From NCBI RefSeq assembly GCF_003576455.2, contig NZ_CP032869.1, positions 6,014,001-6,078,000 of the forward strand: DNA of 64,000 bases. The letters run 5' to 3'. This stretch comes from Mucilaginibacter celer. Its GTDB lineage: Bacteria > Bacteroidota > Bacteroidia > Sphingobacteriales > Sphingobacteriaceae. The notes under the pieces are model-generated. The model made no database searches. It was not told where the DNA came from and saw nothing but the letters and a program-made list of their open reading frames with translations. A program made the translations under genes and the position numbers. Positions 1-7,180 of the stretch are shown here, piece after piece (the first letter of the stretch is position 1; every line of letters starts with the position of its first letter).

Positions 1-1
1 A

Positions 2-289
2 TGGCTGCTTGATCATCCCGAATTGCAGGGCGTATTTAACTGTACCGCTCCCTGTGGCGAAAAAAATGCCGATATGATGCGTATTATCCGCGAGGCTTAT
101 GGCGCGCCGTTTGGCTTACCCGCCCCGCAATGGTTGTTAGGCATTGGCGCGGCAGTGATAGGCACCGAAACCGAGCTGATATTAAAAAGCCGATGGGTAA
201 TGCCTAAACGTTTGCTGGATAGTGGTTTTAAGTTTCAGTTTGAAAAGGCAGAGTATGCGGTGCATGATATTTTGAGTATCAGGGAGTAG
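2..289 (+). CDS. TIGR01777-type NAD(P)-dependent epimerase, C-terminal part (5' end outside window)
   Basis: The frame is open from base 2 and ends with TAG at 287-289, so about 95 C-terminal residues are visible. The visible part, with TAP near its start, a Pro-rich PAPQWLLGIG stretch, KSRWVMPKRLLDSGFKF and a short amphipathic end, is the DUF1731 tail found at the C-terminus of TIGR01777 epimerases (atypical extended SDR, SulA/YfcH-like). The Rossmann half and catalytic Tyr-Lys lie upstream and cannot be checked. TTG at 23 is an internal codon, not a start. Substrate unknown. Confidence 0.8.
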   Translation, partial: WLLDHPELQGVFNCTAPCGEKNADMMRIIREAYGAPFGLPAPQWLLGIGAAVIGTETELILKSRWVMPKRLLDSGFKFQFEKAEYAVHDILSIRE

Positions 290-361
290 ATGAGTTAGGC
301 TTGCAAAGTGGCGAACGAGCCGTTTTTAATTGTAGAGATTCTGTGTTAACATCAAATAATT

Positions 362-385
362 GAGAGTGTAAAATAAACTGTGTCA
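362..385 (+). repeat. IS256 left terminal inverted repeat
   Basis: This 24-bp end matches the reverse complement of the right end at the 19 inner bases and two of the five outer ones. Confidence 0.9.
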
Positions 386-416
386 AGCGTTAAATGTTAA
401 CTTAAAACACAGTTTA
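374..416 (+). promoter_or_regulatory. Subterminal hairpin covering the IS256 leader
   Basis: TAAACTGTGT at 374-383, part of the left inverted repeat, pairs perfectly with ACACAGTTTA at 407-416, just before the transposase ATG at 419; the loop is 23 nt. A transcript entering from outside would fold this hairpin directly upstream of the start codon. In other IS elements such folds block read-in expression; that role here is inferred. Confidence 0.5.
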
Positions 417-418
417 AG

Positions 419-1645
419 ATGAAGAGAGAAGAAGAATCGCTCGAATACGAGCAAATGAAAAAGAAAGCCCTTGAGCAACTCCGCTCGGGCAAATCGCTTT
501 ATGGCAAGGATGGAGCCTTTGCACCGTTGCTAAAAAGTTTCCTTGATGCCGCCCTTGAGGCGGAATTGGAAAGCCATTTAGATGAAGCAGAACGCAGTTC
601 AGGCAATCGCAGGAACGGTAAGACCAGTAAGAATATCCGAACCTCTGATGGCACCATATCTATTAGTACCCCTCGTGATCGCAATTCCAGTTTTGAACCC
701 GAACTGATCCGCAAACGGGAAACGATATTAGCAGAAAGTCTTGAATCCAAGATCATCGGCATGTATGGACTGGGCATGAGTTTCCGCGATATATCAAAGC
801 ATATCAAAGACATGTATGATACAGATATCAGTCACAGTACCTTATCTGCTATAACAGATAAGATCATTCCTGAAGTAAAAGAATGGCAATCAAGGCCGCT
901 GGATGAACTTTACACCATTGTTTGGCTGGATGCGATGCATTACAAGGTTAAAGAGGAACACCGCATGGTAGCGCATGCTGTTTATAACATTCTTGGTATT
1001 GACCGTCACGGTCACAAGGAGTTGTTAGGAATGTATGTATCTCAAAGCGAAGGCGCTAATTTTTGGTTAAGTGTATTGACCGACCTTCAAAACAGAGGTG
1101 TAAAAGACATCCTGATTGCTTGCATTGATAACCTCAATGGATTCCCACAGGCCATAAATACAGTATTCCCTCAAACAGAAATCCAGACCTGTATCGTCCA
1201 CCAGATACGCAACAGCCTGAAGTACGTGGCTTCTAAAGATCAAAAAGTATTTATGAAAGATCTTAAGCCGGTGTACCAGGCAGAAACCCTCGAACTGGCA
1301 GAACTTCGTTTAGAGCAATTAGAAGAAAAGTGGGGTAAGAAATATGAAAAGGTATTGGAATCATGGCGTAATAACTGGTCGAAGCTGACCACGTATTTTC
1401 AGTATGATACCACTATTCGTAAACTGATCTATACCACCAATACCATCGAAGGGTTTCACCGGCAAATCAGAAAAGTAACCAAAACCAAGGGTGGTTTCAC
1501 ATCCGATATGGCTCTGTTAAAACTGATCTATCTGGCTCATAACAACATTAAACAAAAATGGACGATGCCACTTTCTAATTGGGCGACAACGGCCCAGAAG
1601 CTGGCCATTTGGTTTCCTGGGAGAATGATATTAGATTTGATGTAG
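419..1645 (+). CDS. IS256-family (mutator-type) DDE transposase
   Basis: A 408-residue transposase, normal length for IS256/Mutator enzymes, which excise and insert the element as a circular or linear intermediate. The DDE triad is visible: D171 in WLDAMHYKV, D237 in CIDNLNGFP and E344 in YTTNTIEGFHRQIRK. The family C-x2-H follows the second Asp (C258, H261). An N-terminal helical DNA-binding region precedes the core (about residues 10-150). No frameshift or internal stop is present, so it should be functional. ATG at 419 lies just inside the left end and has no clear Shine-Dalgarno sequence, common in this phylum. Confidence 0.96.
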   Translation: MKREEESLEYEQMKKKALEQLRSGKSLYGKDGAFAPLLKSFLDAALEAELESHLDEAERSSGNRRNGKTSKNIRTSDGTISISTPRDRNSSFEPELIRKRETILAESLESKIIGMYGLGMSFRDISKHIKDMYDTDISHSTLSAITDKIIPEVKEWQSRPLDELYTIVWLDAMHYKVKEEHRMVAHAVYNILGIDRHGHKELLGMYVSQSEGANFWLSVLTDLQNRGVKDILIACIDNLNGFPQAINTVFPQTEIQTCIVHQIRNSLKYVASKDQKVFMKDLKPVYQAETLELAELRLEQLEEKWGKKYEKVLESWRNNWSKLTTYFQYDTTIRKLIYTTNTIEGFHRQIRKVTKTKGGFTSDMALLKLIYLAHNNIKQKWTMPLSNWATTAQKLAIWFPGRMILDLM

Positions 1646-1649
1646 CAAT

Positions 1650-1683
1650 CAGCCCCTGCCGGCCCATGGGCCGGCAGGGGCTG
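1650..1683 (+). terminator. 34-nt perfect palindrome after the IS256 transposase
   Basis: Bases 1650-1683 equal their own reverse complement; the arms are GC-rich (CAGCCCCTGCCGGCC) around a CATG centre. The palindrome begins a few bases after the stop and overlaps the right inverted repeat by two bases. It can form a very stable hairpin on either strand, so it probably ends transposase transcripts and blocks read-in from the right. No long U-tract follows. Confidence 0.6.
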
Positions 1684-1705
1684 ACACAGTTTATTTTACA
1701 GACCC
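1682..1705 (+). repeat. IS256 right terminal inverted repeat
   Basis: This is the partner of 362-385; the 19-bp core at 1682-1700 is identical in inverted orientation. Confidence 0.9.
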
Positions 1706-1782
1706 AAATAATTTTTAGATTTGTTTATTAAGGCGGCACAAGCCAGCCAGATTAGGGCGGTTCATCTTATGATGTCACCGCT

Positions 1783-2829
1783 CTAACTATTTATAACTAC
1801 TTTTTCGTTCTCTGTTACTTTGTTCAGGAATTTGGGATCATATTTAATATCAGTTTTCCAAACGATATAGATGAGCCCCAGTAGCTTTCTTTGTACCGCA
1901 ACAGCTGCCTTCATCTTAATACCGTGTTTACTTACCAGCCGAATAAATACAGCTTTAAACCGATCGTCATGCCTGATGGCTGCTAATGCCGGCATATACA
2001 TGGCTTTACGTAAGTGCCTGTTCCCTCTTTTTGATATTTTGGATTTTCCTTTTACCGATGAGCCGGATTGCTTTTCCTTTACATCAAATCCCGCATAGCT
2101 TTCGATTTGCTTTTTACTTTTAATCAGGTTAAAGCCATTGGTTTCTGCCATGGTAATTATGGCTGTAAGCTTCCCAACCCCTGGTATTGTGCTGATATTG
2201 TTTATCTTTTCAACCAATTCCTTATCCTTTTTGATTATTTCAGCGAGGTCTGCTTTAATTTCCTTTTCCTGTTCATTGAATAACCGGATGCGTTGGTGTA
2301 GCCTGGCTATGCTTCTTTCGTTGGGAAACGCTTCTGCATTTTCTGCATGCAGTTGATTTTTAGCTACCGTACGTTCTGCGATTATCTGATTCCTTTCGCG
2401 TGTCAATTGTTTAAGGTCTCTGAATATTTTTTTTGGTGGTTGCCATAAACTAATCTTCTTTTCCAGTCCAAACTGGCAGATAGCCTGTGATGCTGTTTTG
2501 TCGGTGACCGTTTTTGTTTCGAGTGACTTAGCATAATTGTTGATCTTATTAGGAAGTACAATACTTACTTCATAGCCCAGGCCTGAAAGATGATACGCTA
2601 ATTTTTCGTGATAAACGCCCGTTGCTTCCATTACAAACCGGACCTTTACCTGTTTATCCGTATGTTTCTTTATCCATACTTCTAAAGCAGAAAACCCAGA
2701 TGGTTTATTGGCAAATGTTTTGAAAGCATAGATATCTGGTTCAATAGAATCATCCATACGTCCAAGAGAAACTACCAACTCTTTTTGAGCTACATCAATG
2801 CCTGCTACCTGTTTTAAAATTTTTGCCAT
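1783..2829 (-). CDS. IS110-family transposase (DEDD recombinase)
   Basis: A 348-residue IS110 transposase starting at ATG 2829 (a GTG one codon earlier is less likely). The N-terminal RuvC-like DEDD domain has D12 in GIDVAQKEL, E69 in EATGVY and D110 in TVTDKTAS; the fourth acidic position (three residues after D110) is Ala113, which is unusual. A coiled-coil region (about 135-205) links to the Transposase_20 domain with IPGVGKLTA, SYAGFD, QSGSS (candidate catalytic Ser255) and RGNRHLRKA. In this family the recombinase is guided by a bridge RNA from the element's own non-coding end. Element ends are not marked by inverted repeats and I could not fix them. Confidence 0.93.
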   Translation of the reverse strand: MAKILKQVAGIDVAQKELVVSLGRMDDSIEPDIYAFKTFANKPSGFSALEVWIKKHTDKQVKVRFVMEATGVYHEKLAYHLSGLGYEVSIVLPNKINNYAKSLETKTVTDKTASQAICQFGLEKKISLWQPPKKIFRDLKQLTRERNQIIAERTVAKNQLHAENAEAFPNERSIARLHQRIRLFNEQEKEIKADLAEIIKKDKELVEKINNISTIPGVGKLTAIITMAETNGFNLIKSKKQIESYAGFDVKEKQSGSSVKGKSKISKRGNRHLRKAMYMPALAAIRHDDRFKAVFIRLVSKHGIKMKAAVAVQRKLLGLIYIVWKTDIKYDPKFLNKVTENEKVVINS

Positions 2830-2839
2830 CACTTATTAG

Positions 2840-3045
2840 GTTTGTATTTTCTTAAGTGAACAACCTTTCTTCGTCTTGTCTCCTGGTCGGATATCCTGAA
2901 TATACAGACCTGCTGTATTCCTTACATTCTGTTCAGACTCTAAAAGGTAAAAAGAATGAGGCCTGATCTCTACATGTACATACTATAAAAGTTGTTTAGA
3001 CGCGACCCAACTCTCATTCTTTTCACTTAAGATTTCTAATTTATT
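2840..3045 (-). ncRNA. Candidate IS110 bridge RNA / structured left-end leader
   Basis: The approximately 200 nt upstream of the transposase have no coding capacity but hold nested inverted repeats: CTTAAGTGAA at 2851-2860 with TTCACTTAAG at 3022-3031, and AAAAGAATGAG at 2950-2960 with CTCATTCTTTT at 3013-3023. A smaller stem (GAATACAG with CTGTATATTC on the transcribed strand) lies between them. IS110-group elements transcribe a bridge RNA with target- and donor-binding loops from exactly this place. The fold and position fit; loop complementarity to the ends could not be tested. Confidence 0.4.
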
Positions 3046-3071
3046 CCCTTTTTTATTTGATGACAAACATA

Positions 3072-3166
3072 GGAGACGCATAATTGCGTCTCCCGCATGC
3101 AATTTACGGTGGCTGATGATAACCTGCAAAGCGGTTTGTCCTACGGTAGACGCAATTATGCGTCTC
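3072..3166. repeat. Pair of GACGCA hairpins in inverted orientation
   Basis: GGAGACGCA-TAAT-TGCGTCTCC at 3072-3093 is a 9-bp-stem hairpin, and AGACGCA-ATTA-TGCGTCT at 3148-3165 is the same 18-mer reverse-complemented. The two can also pair with each other. They look like a small palindromic mobile repeat unit of the REP/MITE type. Confidence 0.6.
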
Positions 3167-3226
3167 TACATAAAAGAAATATTTAATTGTTTAAACAGCG
3201 TCTAAGAAGCTGTTTATCCTGTCCCT

Positions 3227-3258
3227 GGTCGAAGTTGCGCTATCGCTAAACTTCAACC
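3227..3258. repeat. 32-bp imperfect palindromic repeat (copy 1)
   Basis: This unit begins GGTCGAAGTT and ends AAACTTCAACC around a GCGCTATCGCT core. Copies occur at 19335-19366, 19477-19508 and, degenerate, at 29267-29295. It lies immediately after the 3' end of the DUF3999 gene. Confidence 0.65.
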
Positions 3259-3265
3259 AGTGTTT

Positions 3266-4483
3266 TTATTTCTCTGCCTCTTTCTTCTTCACCTCCCTGG
3301 TCATCTTTAAAGTTAAAAACAGCAATATCCCCAACGAAACCACAATGGCAATCCAAATCAGCGGTGTGCGATCAGGTTTGGCTTCCGTAACTTTCGCTTC
3401 GTAACCATCGTTCTTAACCACGGCATCGTGTTTAATAGCCGGGATGTTATCCTTAATACTATCCGTAAAAAATTTCAGATCATACTCCGGTGCTACTGCT
3501 GATGAATCGCCTGCCAAAAGCAGGTAGTTCTGTTTCGCTTCGAGATAACTAACCAGGTACTCATCAGATTGAAAGGCGGTAACCTCACCGATGCTTAACG
3601 GCGGATTATCGCCATTACTGATCTCAATAAGCAGGTGTTTTGATTTTGCGGCGATGAGCAGATCGGGTGTTTTGGCTGATGACAGTTCGGCATCACTGAT
3701 CAGTTCTTTACCATTGTTTACAAACTGGTAAACAGTTACCCCCCGTTTGTAATATTTAGGGGCACTTATGCTGAAATGCAGGCGGTTAACCAGGTAGTTA
3801 TCATCAAGCCTGATCTCAACAAAAGTTGTCCGGTTGCTATCGGCCTTAATAACTTTAACCGGTTTGATAGGTGTGTAAGCCTGTGCTGCCGAAACGTATT
3901 CGGTATAAACGCCAGCCTGTAAAAACTTGATGGGGCTTTTGTTTTTATCGTTAACCTGGATTTTTAGATAATGATAATTACTCGCCGGAAAAAATAAGGA
4001 TTGCATGTAGGTACCTTCGCTGTTTTGAACAGCCTCCTGCAAGGGAATCTCCTCCTGTATGGCAAACCATTGGTTCATATCATCGCTGCCCAACAGGTTC
4101 ACTTTGCGTTTAACGGCCGTGTTTTGCAGGCGGATCCAAAGCCTGTCGAGCGCCAGGCCGGTTTTGTTTTCGATGGTGAAGGTTGTACCGGTATCGGTAG
4201 TTGCACGATCAGCAATCACCGGGAAAACCAAAAAACTTTTCTGGCTTTTTTGCGGCAGGCTGCCGGCCTGTACGTAAGGCACAAAATTGCTTTTATCATC
4301 TACAATGCGAATGTCTGATAACCCGGGTTTAGCTTTGGCTACCAATGCAGGCTGCAAAGCTATCCGGTAAAAACCGGTACTGTCAATTTTTTTTAGCGGA
4401 GCTTTGTATTTAAAGTTTTTTTGTGCCGATGCGGATAATATCGATCCGCATAACAACAATAGTAAAAACGATACCTTATTCAT
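3266..4483 (-). CDS. DUF3999 family exported membrane-anchored protein
   Basis: 405 residues from ATG 4483. This start is chosen over the ATG at 4504 because AGGAGG lies 9-14 nt upstream and the protein then begins with a clean signal peptide (MNKVSFLLLLLCG, cleavage near SASA-Q). The large periplasmic part is beta-rich and one C-terminal membrane helix (PLIWIAIVVSLGILLFL) is followed by basic residues. It matches DUF3999, whose genes commonly accompany DUF2339 genes; here the reading frames overlap by 8 bp, so the two are probably translated together and act as one envelope complex. The biochemical role of the family is unknown. Confidence 0.85.
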   Translation of the reverse strand: MNKVSFLLLLLCGSILSASAQKNFKYKAPLKKIDSTGFYRIALQPALVAKAKPGLSDIRIVDDKSNFVPYVQAGSLPQKSQKSFLVFPVIADRATTDTGTTFTIENKTGLALDRLWIRLQNTAVKRKVNLLGSDDMNQWFAIQEEIPLQEAVQNSEGTYMQSLFFPASNYHYLKIQVNDKNKSPIKFLQAGVYTEYVSAAQAYTPIKPVKVIKADSNRTTFVEIRLDDNYLVNRLHFSISAPKYYKRGVTVYQFVNNGKELISDAELSSAKTPDLLIAAKSKHLLIEISNGDNPPLSIGEVTAFQSDEYLVSYLEAKQNYLLLAGDSSAVAPEYDLKFFTDSIKDNIPAIKHDAVVKNDGYEAKVTEAKPDRTPLIWIAIVVSLGILLFLTLKMTREVKKKEAEK

Positions 4484-6878
4484 TTTGCTTAGCCTCCTCT
4501 TCATCGGCGGTTTTTTTGGCGGTTCGCTGGTACATAAAGGCCACTATAAGCAGCAATACGCCCAAACAAAAGAAAGCCACAATTTTACCCCAAACCGGGA
4601 TGTTTTTAATATCGAACAAAAACAATTTTACTAAGGTAAGCGAGAACAGCGTTAATGAAGCAACGCGCATCATCCGCTGTTTGTACTTCATCCCCAGCCA
4701 CATCAGCTCGAAGGAGAGCAGTCCCCAAAGGATGGGCAGACCGGTTTTAATGTATACGGTTTCTATTCTATCTATCGAGTGCGTCTGGTTATAAAATAAC
4801 AGGTTGCTCATCAGGCTTACCTCTAAACTTAAAAACACCACTACCACTATGCTTAAGCCCCAGGTAAACAGGCCTATCGCGCCGGCGCTTTGACTTTTGC
4901 GGCTTAACATAATTACCCGGTAAAGCAACAGGGCAACAAACACAGCCCCTATCCAATGTGCCATAAAATGACTTGCAGGCACTTTACCGGTTTCGAGCAT
5001 TACATATTGCAGATCAAAAAACTGTGGGGTTAATAACAGGTAAACCACAATGCAGGTTAATAACAAGCCGAGCTTCAGGTTTTCGGTAAAATTGATAACC
5101 GCTATTTTAAAGGATACCAGGTAGTAAACAAATACAAACACCGGCGTATATACCATCATATACAACACATTCAAACCGGTATAAGGGAACCTGTTCAGGA
5201 ATTGGTGGTTGATCTCAACCAGTCCGCTCAAAAACAAAAGGATCAACCCGGTTATGCTGAAAATTCGCCGGTCTATCACCAGTCCTCTTTTGGTTTGTAT
5301 TGTGTTATCGGCCATTAGCACCGCCAGCAGGAATGAGCTAACCGCAGCGCAAAGTGTAGTAATAAACCCTTTGTTGGCGATGATGGTGAGTGTTGCAGAG
5401 GCATCACTGTAAATTTGGTACCAATCCATCAGCAGGCTCAAAAGCATAGCCACCCACAGCAATAACGAGGTATATTTCATTAAGCCGATGTTTGATTTTT
5501 GGTAGAGCCAGTATAAGAGCACCGCTTCCGAAGCCCAGAAGATGGTGATGCTATGCCCATGCAGCTGTATCGGCGCAGCCAGCGATATAAAGGTTAACGT
5601 AATACCGATAAGCAGGTACAGAATATTGGTATCCACCTTGCGGTTGCGGAATAATATGTACGACAGAACAAGGTTCACTATCGCCAAACTCACGCAAAAC
5701 AACCCGCGATATTGCTCATCATGCATCAGCGTAAGCAGGTACAGCCCCGCCGAGAAGTACAGCCCGGTATTGAGCAGCAGGATAGTAAAATCCGAAGCGA
5801 TGAATTTTTTATTCTCCCGCACGTTATTAGCCACATTCACCGCAAAGTACAGCGCATAAAATATACTGGCGAAAATAAACCCGGTACGGTAAGCAGCAGG
5901 CGGAAGTGTATACAACACGGTTGAAAAAACAATAACCGTAAACCCGAACGATACGATATTGAGCACCCGCCAGGCTTTGAAGTAGGCTATAACGAGCAGG
6001 CCGGTATTCAATATAAGCAGGTAAGTTAACAGGCCGCTGTAATTTGCGCTGCCATTACTCACCATAAACGGACTGGCGAAGCCGCCCACCAAAGCTACCA
6101 CCGCCAGTTCCTGCTTATCATACAATAATGACAATGCTACCGCAAAAACGGTAATCACAATTAAAATAATAAAAGCAGTTATCTGGCTAAATAAGTGAAA
6201 CTGTTGAAAAGCCAGCGTAATGGTAAAATAAAAAACAGCCAAACCGCCGCCAACCAATACCGAGCTGAAAGCCTTGTAGCTGTTGCGTAACCGGTGCGCC
6301 ACCGCTATTAAAATGCCGCCGCAGGCTATACCAATACCTACACGACCAACCAGGCCTATCCAATCATTATCGATAGCATATTTAACAAAAAAGCCAATGG
6401 CCAATACCAATATGGCAATACCGATTTTGTTAACAAGGTTTTCGCCGATAAATTTTTCCAGGTCGGGATGGCGTTCAAAAAACGACTGACGTGGTTCGCG
6501 TGGTCTAGCCGGTTCATAATCGCGGGTTTTTATTGGGCGATGGATGGTTGAGCCGCTATCTGCAATAATTTCGGTATGCCGTTCAATTTTAGGCGGTGTA
6601 ACAGGCTCGGGTTTTATTTCATGACCAACAGGAGGGTGTGGTTCCGGGTCTGGCTTTGGTGTGGCGGGGACCGGCGTTGGCTCAGGAATAACCGGTTTAT
6701 GGGCCGCTGCTCTTTTATCGGCTTCATCAACTATCCTGGTAGTTTTCAGATATTCAACAAGGCGCTTTAATTCGTGTATTTTTTGTTCGAGATCGTCGAT
6801 CTTTTTGCTTAAACTGCCCTTGTGGCTTAGCATTATAACAATGATCACCAGCAATAAAAAGACGGTTAATACATCCAT
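4476..6878 (-). CDS. DUF2339 family polytopic membrane protein
   Basis: An 800-residue integral membrane protein. Residues 1-22 form a first membrane helix, followed by a short coiled coil (about 24-46, KIDDLEQKIHELKRLVEYLK) and a Pro-rich linker to about residue 130. From about 145 onward there are roughly 20 or more hydrophobic segments, the DUF2339 pattern. No catalytic motif is apparent. It is the first gene of a two-gene unit with DUF3999; in many bacteria this pair sits together, which supports a joint envelope function of unknown kind. Confidence 0.85.
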   Translation of the reverse strand: MDVLTVFLLLVIIVIMLSHKGSLSKKIDDLEQKIHELKRLVEYLKTTRIVDEADKRAAAHKPVIPEPTPVPATPKPDPEPHPPVGHEIKPEPVTPPKIERHTEIIADSGSTIHRPIKTRDYEPARPREPRQSFFERHPDLEKFIGENLVNKIGIAILVLAIGFFVKYAIDNDWIGLVGRVGIGIACGGILIAVAHRLRNSYKAFSSVLVGGGLAVFYFTITLAFQQFHLFSQITAFIILIVITVFAVALSLLYDKQELAVVALVGGFASPFMVSNGSANYSGLLTYLLILNTGLLVIAYFKAWRVLNIVSFGFTVIVFSTVLYTLPPAAYRTGFIFASIFYALYFAVNVANNVRENKKFIASDFTILLLNTGLYFSAGLYLLTLMHDEQYRGLFCVSLAIVNLVLSYILFRNRKVDTNILYLLIGITLTFISLAAPIQLHGHSITIFWASEAVLLYWLYQKSNIGLMKYTSLLLWVAMLLSLLMDWYQIYSDASATLTIIANKGFITTLCAAVSSFLLAVLMADNTIQTKRGLVIDRRIFSITGLILLFLSGLVEINHQFLNRFPYTGLNVLYMMVYTPVFVFVYYLVSFKIAVINFTENLKLGLLLTCIVVYLLLTPQFFDLQYVMLETGKVPASHFMAHWIGAVFVALLLYRVIMLSRKSQSAGAIGLFTWGLSIVVVVFLSLEVSLMSNLLFYNQTHSIDRIETVYIKTGLPILWGLLSFELMWLGMKYKQRMMRVASLTLFSLTLVKLFLFDIKNIPVWGKIVAFFCLGVLLLIVAFMYQRTAKKTADEEEAKQNE

Positions 6879-6978
6879 AGTTTTAGGTTTGTAAAAACTA
6901 AAGATAGCGGAAATATGAAATAAAACAGTGTTTGGGGGAATAATGGGGGGCGATTGGCTATGTAATATTCCTTTCCTG

Positions 6979-7075
6979 CCGCAAGCGCCCTCGCTTGTGG
7001 CCCGCGTTTAGGTCGCCAATTTAACAATCCGCATGTATAGCTTAGCATGATGCCCACAAGCGAGGACGCTTGCGG
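6979..7075. repeat. 22-bp inverted repeat pair (CCGCAAGCG...CGCTTGTGG)
   Basis: The 22 bases at 6979-7000 recur reverse-complemented at 7054-7075 with one mismatch, 53 bp apart. Each arm is itself nearly palindromic (CAAGCG/CGCTTG). The pair is a large potential hairpin between the divergent DUF2339 and rhamnosidase genes. The rest of 6879-7180 shows only promoter-like AT-rich DNA. Confidence 0.65.
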
Positions 7076-7180
7076 TAGCGATTGATTTTGATCTTCATCG
7101 AATAAATTGTAAATATCACACTAATTATTCGTGACTAAAATTTAATTTAGCCCAACACCGCCTGTAAACCGCATCGTTTC

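Larger units (their letters stand above)
362..1705 (+). mobile_element. Complete IS256-family insertion sequence with 8-bp target duplication
   Basis: The element is bounded by inverted repeats sharing an identical 19-bp core, TGTAAAATAAACTGTGTCA at 367-385 and its reverse complement at 1682-1700. The outer five bases are GAGAG on the left and GGGTC (as read inward) on the right. Directly outside, AAATAATT occurs at 354-361 and again at 1706-1713, a perfect 8-bp target-site duplication of the size usual for IS256. With one intact transposase, this is a complete and probably recent insertion of 1,344 bp. It sits in non-coding DNA between the epimerase and the IS110 element; no gene is visibly interrupted. 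Confidence 0.95.

Noticed and set aside
499-813. Minus-strand open frame inside the IS256 transposase
   Set aside because: Shadow of the conserved transposase frame.
6866-7057. Small minus-strand open frame upstream of DUF2339
   Set aside because: It runs through the 22-bp inverted repeat and overlaps the DUF2339 start; no family pattern and no start signal.
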